NCBI GenBank assembly: GCA_004764695.1
Contig: SMSO01000035.1
Coordinates: 4,159,040 to 4,223,039 of the forward strand
Reading direction: 5' to 3'
Source: Schizochytrium sp. TIO01
Taxonomy: Eukaryota > Sar > Bigyra > Thraustochytrida > Thraustochytriidae
Length of the DNA: 64,000 nucleotides
The stretch's first letter is position 1. Every line of letters starts with the position of its first letter. Shown here in pieces: positions 10,801 through 20,468 of this stretch. The position numbers were made by a program, and so were the translations under genes. The notes beneath the pieces were generated by a model. The model had not been told where the DNA came from and searched no databases. It worked only from the letters and a program-made list of their open reading frames with translations.

Positions 10801-11886
10801 AAGTCTTGCGACAAGACAGGCATCCTCAACAAGGAGCGCAAGAAACCTTCTGAGCATGGGCGACATGAGGCAGTTCGTAATGAACTTCAGTGCCTCCTGC
10901 CTGGTTCTGGGTGAGGCTCCAATGAGCGCGTGCGCAAAAACAGCTTGCCAGAAACCTTGGATGTATTTCTTCTCATCTTCATCAATTGGCTTGGCATTGA
11001 GCGCTTTCCACTGCTGCCTCAGAGCAGAGCCTTGTTCTACAAGATGCCTCTCAAGATGGTCCTTCTCCACAAGATTCCACAGTTCATGCGAACTCAGCCT
11101 GAGCAGCGAGCTTCGCACAGACTGGAGATCCATTCGTGCGAAGAGCAAAGAGAACATTCCCATATATGAGGCTGAGACGTTCCGTGTTTCCACCGCGCGA
11201 GGGTCAAGTTCCGTGAACTGCCGTACCACGCGCTGCATATACGCAGGGAAGTCTGCATGCTGGCTCATACCCTGCACCAGCAGAGCGCGCTTTCCAGCAG
11301 TGGCGTACCAGAGCAGCGCCACGCTCACGTGAATAATATCGGCGTCGCATCCGTGCACGTCCTTTGAAATCTCAGGCCATAACCGCAACATCAGGGTTTC
11401 CTCGCGATCCAGCTTCGCCAAGACTTTGCACCTGTGAGCATGACCGAGGTCAATTTTCATCCACATGTCATCAATAGCGATCTCATCGTCACATAAACTG
11501 CTGCCCTGGGTGGACGCCGCAGCGCTGCGACGACCGTCTGTGCTATTACGGGGACGTTTGCGTGTAGAGCTCAGCAGCTCTGAAGAAACCAAGTTGTCAT
11601 CAGCGGTGGTGGAGGCAAGCTTGGACGAAGATAGAGCAGACGAAGATGAAGACGCCGAGGGCGCAGTCGTCGCGGAGGCATCAGCGTAGGCAGAGGCCGA
11701 GGGCGCTAAAGCGCCAGAGGGAGGAGCAGCGTCGCCCGCAGAAGTGGCCTCAGCCGAAGAAGCGGCGGCTTGGACTTCAAGAGTGACGGTGGAAGCTGCC
11801 GCCGGCTCAGAGGCATGATTATTGTTGACAGGCACCGGGGCGTCGGGCGCAGACGGAGGGGAGGAGGCACCGTCGTGAGACGACAT
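7888..11886 (-). CDS. Aquarius (AQR)-like protein with degenerate helicase motifs
   Basis: A single exon encodes 1332 residues, against roughly 1500 for human AQR. AQR is an SF1 RNA helicase of the intron-binding complex in the spliceosome. The homology runs the whole length: the N-terminal armadillo-like part after an Ala/Ser-rich leader of ~135 residues; RRIELLAEVEEIASGLGVAG near residue 800; QNLEEAEWVV and the following 'GYP' segment near 1085-1105; and a KNVYVVQNLGHL-type tail. The ATPase motifs are gone. The Walker A position (~745-755) reads HYSANRYVGD with no GKT. The DEAA-type Walker B (~942) reads MDHIIF. 'GDHHQLPP' is GDRTGEMPWP (~980). The motif V region is SFEEHVGESVN (~1139). The SRAR motif VI is ATARK (~1176). 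The fold therefore looks conserved but the catalysis lost. An acidic/lysine-rich segment and two polyproline tracts lie near the C-terminus. It could be a scaffold paralogue working beside a true AQR elsewhere in the genome. Confidence 0.82.
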   Translation of the reverse strand: MSSHDGASSPPSAPDAPVPVNNNHASEPAAASTVTLEVQAAASSAEATSAGDAAPPSGALAPSASAYADASATTAPSASSSSSALSSSKLASTTADDNLVSSELLSSTRKRPRNSTDGRRSAAASTQGSSLCDDEIAIDDMWMKIDLGHAHRCKVLAKLDREETLMLRLWPEISKDVHGCDADIIHVSVALLWYATAGKRALLVQGMSQHADFPAYMQRVVRQFTELDPRAVETRNVSASYMGMFSLLFARMDLQSVRSSLLRLSSHELWNLVEKDHLERHLVEQGSALRQQWKALNAKPIDEDEKKYIQGFWQAVFAHALIGASPRTRQEALKFITNCLMSPMLRRFLALLVEDACLVARLELQADEGDREMSLLLAKLDQALVCATKRSEEVKQHRIARVRLMQRIIHRHFEDILTNITLVPVSQAQHLIVEENALDAVDVSQLLAFCDYLGLFVHRVPSLERCTVEELAPPSSKAFLTQVLKVAHRPVKPFGECTQEKFDLKVWFTLPGGKSETWEHELPGLEDEGHSRASLVRESLACRLQHVSEEAMIEENILHMAEEARYALAYDLQRAIELLGIKLENNVITFGGWARMAMPCSLLSKTTVQCNFIGTPRPVVAEWTSLPVSLLSVVICAIRVDPESKKECEITAIYPAQVRSVNPATGMMFLRWICEDKMPEFEEGSTQRFVIVRRKWANDVPRRVGLALCSQLRNTPDQKLLPDAFAHFLLGHGKALQRATDDRLRLVHYSANRYVGDIFEELVGGNPEKTLIVLPDDAHAIELSRYLAKETAHAFTRLRRPDISGRIAACLQRRIELLAEVEEIASGLGVAGASHFSCETAMHFYRLYVQPELKAYEASEVVPAFPFAFYFGHRDDRKHRNKREVYMIRAMFDELSSYRLLELIWDFNSRMEFVLHDHSKIVVASVEDMIQYIHSGNSKRLVMDHIIFLYAGRLLERDALLMFSGLDRKRLSRMIVAGDRTGEMPWPRSSTASLFEKLCRLGVRYDRPPIPQNVNATLDERFGLADFAPSLVPLDKLLDAPADAVGGNPGFALRTQFINATGRERRTAHPGEVQNLEEAEWVVAIYQYMLAMGYPPKEVIIMTPYQAQKLLIIDILHSRARVTNPPLPFPRAILSFEEHVGESVNYVLMSLVRTSTLQDDLMGDPRRSIFAAATARKGLYVVGCAKVFRNHLIFAPLVKASSDGKLRLRFDSFYKDTGNNMPPPPPPLPSDGDSPDSEPETKKVKTGEQEEEEDAEKKQQGKAQTEASLPSTSSTAAVPVKKLDDDKNVYVVQNLGHLGGLVAVMLWNRPRPAVAMPPKMPPPPPLPPTLAK

Positions 11887-12016
11887 GAGGCCCGATTGAT
11901 GAAGCGACGGGCCTCTTCGAAGGCACTTGAGGCGGCAGTAGGGCGACCTCCGCGCCCACTCGTCGAGGATTTGAGTTTGACTGAGCGAGTGTCTGTCTGC
12001 TCGCCGCCCAAGAGAT

Positions 12017-12174
12017 CTATAACCTACTTACAAGAGCACCTATAACCCACTTATACACCTCTATAACATACTTTTATGCATCTCCTATAACTCACTTGGG
12101 TCCAAGATCCCCTTGCCGGCTATAACCTACTTGTGTATCTATTCTCTACAGTACGCCTTGTCTATATCCCACTT
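12017..12174. promoter_or_regulatory. Six-copy 13-bp direct repeat (CTATAACCYACTT)
   Basis: Copies start at 12017, 12040, 12061, 12085, 12120 and 12162. The CTATA start is identical in all six, and CACTT or TACTT ends each one; the variation sits in the middle. The first four are spaced 21-24 bp, about two helical turns; the last two are 35 and 42 bp apart. They lie 131-288 bp before the start codon of the Aquarius-like gene on the opposite strand, where they read AAGTRGGTTATAG. A binding-site array is the simplest reading. Confidence 0.6.
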
Positions 12175-15100
12175 ACAATGCAAAAGCTCTACTGTAGTGC
12201 CACTCGGCCACACGCTTCGCCTTCTTCTTCTTGGTGTTTTTTCCCTCTTTTCTTCTTTCTTCCTTTCTGTCTTTGTCTCTCTCTCCTTTTCTTTTCTTTT
12301 CTTTTCTTTTGTTTCTTTTGTTTCTTTTGTCAAGAGTCTCCAAAGTCACTTTCCTTCGTCAATCTTCTTTCGTTGTTTGTAAGCAAATTGTGCGCTCCTC
12401 GAGACCCCAATCCTGCGACGAGCAGAAACTGGATAAGCCGCTCCCTCCTGGGTTGGCCCTGACTTAGCCCACGCAACGGCGAGAACGGGGCTTCTGGAGA
12501 TTATACACAGCTCGCGACCAATTGAATTGCCTGCTTTACTTTGGTGATTGATTTTTGGTAAACTTGCACCAAAGGCGCTTATTATTCGTACGTTCTTCAT
12601 CATCAATCAACTCATTTATATATATGTATGTCGGAAAGCGGAGTGAACACATAACACCATTCATAACAAAGGTGAACCATCAACTTTCGAGCATTGTAAT
12701 GTAAAAATGTAATGCGGGGGCGAGTCAAAATTGCACAAAGTGGCGTGCTTCCGTGGACAAAACCTCGTGGCTCCTGACCGAAGGCAGGTCAGCTGTGAGG
12801 TTGACGATCACGCGTGCACCACCACTCGCCTGTCAGGACCTTGGGCACCTGGGACCCCGGCTTTTGGTGAGCAGAGGAGATCTGACTGAGTATATTTGTG
12901 TCCAAATGACAACTTCACGGCGCTCTGATTTTCTCTCTTTCCTTTCAGATTAGTGCTGCCTAAGCACCTTATCTAGTTAGTTAGTTAGTTCTCTAGCTAG
13001 AGTAGGAACGAGGAAGTTGCGGCTGCCACTGTAAGGGAGGGGAGTTGAGCAAGCAAGTTCTTGAAGGAGTCCTTGAAGAAGTCCTCCGAAAAGACCTTGC
13101 TCAAGCTGCTCACAAACTGTGAAATGTGCATTTACAAGCTGTAAAAAGTTTGGGGTGGCTGGTTTTGCGATTGAGGAGTTGGTCATCGTTGTAGAGGCTT
13201 CGGAAATAGCTCCGTGAGCCAAACTTGAGAACTTGAACTCGTACAAAGCTAACTGGTACGGGGATCTATCTGGCTGCTTGTGCTCATTGCCATGCATAAT
13301 TGTGCTTGTAATGCTGTACGCTTCACTTTTTGCGTTGTCTCGAAAGAACCCGAGTATGCCAGGCGATGGCTATTATTACGTATGCAGCAAGTTGAAGAGT
13401 GGAGGAGCGTGCGCTTTAAGCTCTATCTGTAGGAAGTTGGTACTTCATATTGCTCACAGAACCATATCGAGGGTAGTATGCTTCAGTAGCGATGTGTTAA
13501 TTTGTTGGTTTCGCTTGACCTAGAGCAGCTTGGCAATACGACAATCTGGGGTACGCCATTCATATATCATTTCGTCTAGGTGATAGTTAAGATCAATCAA
13601 ACCAACAATCAACTATCTGCCACTATTGTTACGTTGGAACAGCCTATATATATGATATACATATCATATTAAGAAGGACAGTCTCATACCTTGTTTTCAG
13701 TGTGGTCATGCATTGACTTATTAAAGAACCAACTGCCGTTGATTATTGGCTCAATTTAAGCGCACACGTGGCAACAATATCACTCAAGCGTCAAGCCTAG
13801 CTTTGTTTCTGCAAAGCATGTTTCTGAGGTCTGTACAACAAATTGATGCAAAAGATTTCTTTCCTCAAGGAGTGCACTGTTCTGCTAACATTTCTCTCTA
13901 AAGTTGATTCACATGTAGGGTGACTTCCAGGTACTCCACCAAAGTAGTAGTTAGGATAACGCACCTACTTTCTTCAAGATTGCCCTTGATTTGCCAAATA
14001 AGTTATAAGCCATTCGAAACAAAACTTCAGACAGCAAATTGTAGCATTGAAAAGGGAGTTTTCAACCTCTGTATAAGCAGGTAGGTCACCGTAGAAATAT
14101 CCTCCTGCCGCAAATTGACAGGACTGAGTCCATCACCAGCTGATGTAGACGGTGATCGAAGTGAACACAACATTCAGACACATTTGCGAGGTCGCCTGGT
14201 TCTGTTCTCTGCTCCTGTGTCTATGAAATCACCTCAAAAGAAAAGTAGATGAAAAAGACATGAAGACAAAGTAAGCAAAGTAAATGCATGATCAACGCTA
14301 TGTACAAGCTTTGACCAAGAATGACATTCTCATGATCAGAGCATTAGTACTCTGAGACATTATTTATCTGATTAGAACAACATTCGTGTTGCTATAGGGA
14401 ATGATATGTTTTATTGATACGTTTGGGTAACTCAATTATAGGTTTTAAAAGCACCCGTATCATAGACTGCGAGAGATGTCAACATCTTCAACTGTAAAGC
14501 GCTAATTGCCGTTCCACTCGCCACCCTACAAACATGACGCCACTTTTTCACATTCACACATATTTTTTTTTTAATTATTACATTTTAATTATTATTGTTG
14601 TTATTGTTATTGAAATAAAAAATATGATAATGCAGTGCGTTCGTTGTATTCAAACTGCACATCCAATTCTTTGTGGGTCCCTTTAATGTTTCATCTTGTG
14701 TTAGAAGTTACTATGATTTTTTACCAGCAGTACTAGTAGTAGAGGTAGTGGCAGTAGTGGGTACATGTTTATAAAAATAAAATAAAAGTTTACATAGGCT
14801 AGTAGTTTTCACTTTGCCACATGGGAAGCAAGAAATCACTGTGGTGCTGCAGAATCCCGGCAATCATCAAATCAGGAAGCCTCAGCCAACAAAATTGTAA
14901 ACCACCACCTAGCCGACAAAAGCCACGCGCTCGCCAAAGACTTCATCGCGCGCTGCAATGATTAGAGCCATGAAAGGGTTTTTGCAAGTTGCTTCAAGCT
15001 ACCACCAGTCAAGATCATTCCTGTCTATTATGAGGCACCATCGACATCGATGATGATCCAGCATCTGCGATGACGACGACTCATTGCCGAGACTATAGTT

Positions 15101-15958
15101 CGACAAAGTATCTAAGGCACATGTTAGTTAGTTTAGCGGTTTGCTGGCTCCTCATCATCTGTTATCAGCCAACCGCTCGCTCTGCACGCACGTTCATCAG
15201 GCGCCTTCCTTTCAGCAAGAGAAACCATTTTATCCAGCGTTGACGATCCTCTCCGTTAACCCTTTTGCGGTACTCCTGCTGCATCTGTACTACGTCCACG
15301 CAGAATCGCCTTTTGATCTCGGAAAAAGAAGTCATTCTGGCACCACCCATATCTCCCATTCTCTCACGGCTTCGCTCCTGCATTGACACCTCCAACCTGC
15401 TCAACCTGCAGCTCCACGACCTGCAACCACCTTCGCAGATGTCTTCTTCGACGTCTTCTTTGGCAACCACGCTCCTGAAGACTGGTCTCGGCCAGGACCT
15501 TCGTGTGGACCACCTCGCTACGGCGTTCTACAGTATCGCCTAGCTCACCGCGCCCCGGAGGCAGCTAGCGTTCGCAAAAGCCTCGAGTTGCACTGCCGAG
15601 GAGTGAGCAAGTCTGACGAAGGCAGGCGCGAGGGGCTTAGACGACAGCCAATCATGGACTCGAGGGAGCATGAAGTCAGACTTGGTCTGCGGTATGACCC
15701 GAAGCAGCGAACGGCACACTAGAGGGAAGAAAGTAGAAGACCAAAGAGTGCGATGCGCTTGCGCAAGATGCGGCGGCTTTGCTTCCATACTTGCCTGCTG
15801 AGGTCTGAAACCAACCTTGGGTGCCGGCTCTTCGAGGACCTGAGGTTTGTCTGCCCACCCGCAACGCCAGAGACACCGGCCGGCCGCGAGATGAATGACT
15901 CATCGGTCCAACTCCAAGGAACTGGGGGTGAATGAATGAGCAATTGATTCCATGGACA

Positions 15959-16042
15959 GTAATTTATGAACAATAAAACAAACAAACAATAAAACAGATA
16001 AACAATAAAACAAACAATAAAACAAACAAACAATAAAACAAA
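15959..16042. repeat. AACAATAAAAC low-complexity repeat
   Basis: Imperfect tandem copies combine AAACAAAC with AATAAAAC. No coding potential is seen; the reverse-strand frame gives only repeated hydrophobic residues. Confidence 0.8.
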
Positions 16043-16387
16043 TCAGAGACTTTTATTTACTGACAGTAAATAAATAGATCATTAAATAGAGTGAGAGACA
16101 CACTCACATACACATACACATACACCAAGGGTGCAAAAGTTTAGTGTAACTTTTGTCGACATGGAAAGGTCTGTCTGCTTAGCTATAGTTCGCTCACTCA
16201 CTTGCATGAAGAACCTCGAGTTCGTTAGTTGGTTGGAGCTTGCTTCTTCATTGCCGTGCAGACCGTGGCAGGCCTCCCCGGAAGCACGCAAGCCTCCCTG
16301 CCAAGCGTCAAGTTTGCATGGGCTATAGAGAACGTCTGATCGCTGTGGCGATTGATTGATTGATCGATCGACGCTTTTGGCATTTTA

Positions 16388-16490
<103 letters not shown>

Positions 16491-16492
16491 CA

Positions 16493-16516
16493 TCCTTTCA
16501 TCTTAAGATGAAAGGA
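16493..16516. repeat. Perfect 24-bp palindrome
   Basis: The half-site TCCTTTCATCTT is followed at once by its exact reverse complement, with no spacer. It begins two bases past the end of the CTTT tract. Its CTTTCAT half looks like a captured and inverted end of that microsatellite. Confidence 0.85.
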
Positions 16517-17426
16517 ATCCGCAAACAAAAATAGAACGCGCCGCGGTCCCAATATAGGCTCGTAATGGAACAGTGGCGGTCGAATGGAACGCTAATTTGT
16601 TTCTTTACAATCTAATTTTATTTTTTATTTTTTATTTTTTTTATTAATTATGTTTTTTCTCTCTCTTTCTAGAGATCTAGAACTGGAACTCAGTCACTCG
16701 TGGACAAACAAACAATGCAATCTGATCGAAGCCATCGATCGCTGAGAGGAGCTCGAAGCATATTGCCGAATGCGGATCGATGGTATGACTCTCATGGGCC
16801 TTCGATCTACTCCACTTTAGGGAATCACGAAGGATTGGTCGATTGATCAGCGCGACTCCGGCGATGAACGGCGATTGTCACTTTTTTGTTACTTTGATTC
16901 TCCATATTGGGCCTTTACAGTTTTCACCTTTTTCCCTTTTATTTATTTCTTTTTTAATTTTTCTTATTATTATTTATTTTTCTCTTATTATTTGCGTATT
17001 TGTCATATATTTTCTCCTGTTTTCTTTAAGTTAAAGTGTTTGTTGTTTTCTTTCTTTCACTGAGATTGATAGGAGGTAATATGGGCAAAGATGAGTGAAA
17101 GGAATGAAAGATTGAGACAAAGTGCTCATCAACGACGACGACAACGACGACGAGGAGGAGGAGGAGGAGGATATTCAATCACCCAAAGACTCGAATTCCT
17201 CGCGGCGACAGAGGCGCTTGGGAGGCGCGGCTCTCGTATATCTGCGCCTTAAGTTCTCTTCCTCCTCCCCGGATCTCTGCGCGCATCGCTGCGACCAGCG
17301 GCGGCGTGCCTGAGACGGCAAGACAGAGTCTTGGAGAGGTCAGTTTGCAAAGACTGATCTATCAACTGAGCGGAGCAGAGAAGCTTGAGACGAACTCGGA
17401 CAGACTAGAACGCACCGAGGGAGGTG

Positions 17427-19673
17427 ATGAGCGAGGCGAGTGGGAACTGCGACGTTGATGCAGGATCACAGTCCTTGTCCGGCCTCTGGGCTGAGCTCGA
17501 TGTTGGCGACGTGCTCTTCGAGGGCATGGTGGCCAAGCAGAGCGAGATCCTTGGCCGCTGGAACTCACGATTCGTACGTGTGGTGAGAATCCGCCAAACC
17601 AGCATCGTTGTGCTTTATTGGGTTTCGCGCGGTGCTTTTCAAGAGCGCCCTCATGAGCCACGCGGCATTTTTGACGGATCTAGGGCACTCATTGAGGTGG
17701 AGCGCGACTCGCTTGCCGTCACCGTGCGCCACTTCAGCGATGTGCTACGTGAAGGTGACTGCTTCGGGCCTCGACAAGACATGGGCGTAAATATCCGCGT
17801 AAACTCCGTCGAAGACCTGGACAGTCTCGCAAATGCTCTCCAAGGAGCTGGATGTGACCAAGGAGGCGCTGCAGTGGGCTCAATTGCGCTTCAGTTTAAT
17901 ACTGCGGTTACGCCATACAGCCATGAAAGACCCCCCAGGAGGCTAGAGTCGTCGTCGTCGAGCAGCGCCACAGAGGCCTCAAAGACATTAAGCTCAACGT
18001 CCACAGCAACCATTTCGGCCACGAACTCGACGCCAGCGCCAGCTGGAACACATAGAGGACCTGCAAACTCGATGCACGGAGTGAACCGTTTGGAGCAAGA
18101 ATATTGCTTGCTTGGAGAACTTGGCAGAGGAGCGTTTTCGATCGTTTACCGATCCAAACGACGTCCAATCCCAACCAAGTTTAGACGCGATGTACAATCG
18201 GAGTTGGCGGTCAAGGTGGTACTTCTGAACAAGATGTCCACGAGGGAGCGCAAGACTCAGCTGAGGTACCTCAACAGCGAGGTTTCGGTAATGCGCAAAG
18301 TGGCTGAACGTATGCCGCGTAATAAAAATGTAGTGCACCTGTACGAGAGCTTTGCAGAGTCAAGGCCCACGTACAGAGTGTGTCTGGTGATGGAGCTTTG
18401 CAACGGTGGTGAACTTTTTGACCGCATCGTGGCACGCAGATCTTTCACTGAGCGCGATGCCAAGGTGGTCATTCAGAAGCTCGCCAGCGCCCTCAGTGAA
18501 ATGCACTCTATTGGTGTAGTGCATCGTGACATTAAACCAGAGAACCTCATCTATGCCACGCGTGAGGAGGACTCCGACATTAAGATCACTGACTTTGGTC
18601 TCGCCATGGACATGGACTACCCAGAGCGAGATGTGTATAAATCCCATGTGGTTGGCACCAGCGGCTACTTTGCCCCTGAGGTGCTCTCCCTACGCTACAG
18701 TCCGGCCTGCGACGTTTGGTCTCTTGGCGTCGTCCTCTATATTCTTTTGTGCGGCTACCCGCCCTTTGTTGGGCGCACGCGTATCGATGTGCAAAAAGAG
18801 ATCCGTGAGGGACGCTACGAGTTCCATGTCCCCGAATGGGATAATATTTCAGACCAGGCCAAGAACCTCATTTCGCTCATGATTGAAGTCAACGTTAAGC
18901 GAAGGATACGCATGTGCGACGTGCTCAAGCACCCGTGGATCACATCTCGTACGCCAGAGGATGCAGCTCCTATCGCTCTCGATAAGCACAAGCAGTTCAA
19001 CAACCGCCGCAAGCTTAAGGCAGCGGCCTATGCAGTCATGTGGGGTGCAAGGCTCAACAACAAGAGGAAGGACAAACTTGAGGCTATTGCGAAATCTCTC
19101 AAACCAGAGGGATTCACTTCGGATGACTTGAAGCTTATTCGCACAACTTTTGACAATCACACTAAAGAACATGATGGGGTGATCGAGAATGTTGGTCAGC
19201 TTGATCAGATTATGCTTGAGCTCGGTTTCTCTGGAGTCCCAGTGGAACGAATGTTTCATTTATTTGATGATAACGGCGATGGGAAGGTTGACCAAGCAGA
19301 GCTGCTCTCAGGCCTAGCAGCCCTGCAGGGCCCGGGCCTTGAGTCTCTCAAGTTTTGTTTCTCTGTGTACGACAAAGATGGATCAGGGGGGCTGGATAAG
19401 GATGAACTCATGAGCGTGCTGTCAATGGCTGTTACCAACACGTCAGTCGATGCGGACCGCGTGGCTCTTGATCTCTCAGAAGCTTTTGAGCAGGTTGATG
19501 CTGATCGCGACGGAACAATTACATTTGATGAGTTCAAGTCAGCCTGCGAATCAAAACCTTACCTTGTTGAATGTCTCTTGTCTCGCAAGCTTTCTGGGGC
19601 AGATGCTCCCACTAAGCTCGCGCATGCTGACAGTACCGCATCCAAGGACGTAAATGGAATTTCGCAAGCCTAG
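17427..19673 (+). CDS. Calcium-dependent protein kinase with N-terminal PH-like domain
   Basis: This single-exon gene encodes 748 residues from the first ATG. Residues ~25-145 resemble a PH domain (FEGMVAKQSEILGRWNSRFV start). After a Ser/Thr-rich linker comes a CAMK-type kinase domain (~225-500): GRGAFS glycine loop, AVKVV lysine, HRDIKPEN catalytic loop (~365), DFG (~388), GTSGYFAPEV. A basic autoinhibitory-junction-like segment (~530-560) follows. Then come three canonical EF-hand loops near residues 614, 649 and 690 (DDNGDGKVDQAE, DKDGSGGLDKDE, DADRDGTITFDE); a fourth, upstream (DNHTKEHDGVIE), is degenerate. By family knowledge, calcium binding to the EF-hands should relieve autoinhibition, and the PH domain would direct it to membrane phosphoinositides. 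No N-myristoylation glycine is present, so the PH domain may replace lipid anchoring. The order PH-kinase-EF differs from the usual plant CDPK. Confidence 0.9.
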   Translation: MSEASGNCDVDAGSQSLSGLWAELDVGDVLFEGMVAKQSEILGRWNSRFVRVVRIRQTSIVVLYWVSRGAFQERPHEPRGIFDGSRALIEVERDSLAVTVRHFSDVLREGDCFGPRQDMGVNIRVNSVEDLDSLANALQGAGCDQGGAAVGSIALQFNTAVTPYSHERPPRRLESSSSSSATEASKTLSSTSTATISATNSTPAPAGTHRGPANSMHGVNRLEQEYCLLGELGRGAFSIVYRSKRRPIPTKFRRDVQSELAVKVVLLNKMSTRERKTQLRYLNSEVSVMRKVAERMPRNKNVVHLYESFAESRPTYRVCLVMELCNGGELFDRIVARRSFTERDAKVVIQKLASALSEMHSIGVVHRDIKPENLIYATREEDSDIKITDFGLAMDMDYPERDVYKSHVVGTSGYFAPEVLSLRYSPACDVWSLGVVLYILLCGYPPFVGRTRIDVQKEIREGRYEFHVPEWDNISDQAKNLISLMIEVNVKRRIRMCDVLKHPWITSRTPEDAAPIALDKHKQFNNRRKLKAAAYAVMWGARLNNKRKDKLEAIAKSLKPEGFTSDDLKLIRTTFDNHTKEHDGVIENVGQLDQIMLELGFSGVPVERMFHLFDDNGDGKVDQAELLSGLAALQGPGLESLKFCFSVYDKDGSGGLDKDELMSVLSMAVTNTSVDADRVALDLSEAFEQVDADRDGTITFDEFKSACESKPYLVECLLSRKLSGADAPTKLAHADSTASKDVNGISQA

Positions 19674-20468
19674 TTCTTGTCGCCTATACTCACCATTCAC
19701 CTTAAATTCCCATTCTTCCCTTCTTTCTTCTTCTGTCATTTTTCTGGCCTAGTTTGCTATCCTGCAGTTGATTTTTAACGTACATATTGGAACGCCTCAT
19801 CATCTCCCTCTATTATCGTAACACCTCGTCATACTGACTGATTCGCACTCGGGAGAAATCCTACCTACGCTTCTGAAATATGATTCTCCCTGAAGTGCTG
19901 TATGTCTGTTTCTCATCGTCATGTCAATTCTATTGCTGAATCCCCCAAAACATTGTTTTCTAATCATGGGGAAACAACAGCAGCCGTGGTATTACGTCGT
20001 TTCTTATCCTAGGAGACAGAATATCATTCATAATAAAATAGAAACAACAACAAACAAATCAATTCTCCTTTTCTCTTTCATCTTTCATATCTCTCATAAC
20101 AGTTTACCTTTGGGAAATGAGCTACCAACCCCTTCTTTACGAAAGTTATATGCTACATTTGTTTGTTTGAGCCTTGGATGGTTTCGATTTCATTTCTATC
20201 TCTCTTCACACGATTCTTTTTAAAATAAATATTGATAGTTGTGAAAATCAAAGAACATGATTTTGAGGTATATTATTTGATCTTCAATTATATAGCACTT
20301 CTTCTGATACAATAAGTTGATGCTGAGGTGCAAAAATGAAAGAACAAAAGTGCAAAGATTTTTGTAGATTTAGTTATTTTGTAAGCAGTAGAAACAATGA
20401 CTTCGTTTGATACATGAGGTGACGTAAACCACTTCCTGACATACGCTAGAAACAAAATCAAGACTACT
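19674..20468. other. Convergent intergenic region
   Basis: AT-rich, non-coding 3' flanks of the kinase (+) and the CLYBL-like gene (-). AATAAA at 20224-20229 is a possible poly(A) signal for the kinase transcript, though it is about 550 bp from the stop. Confidence 0.5.
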
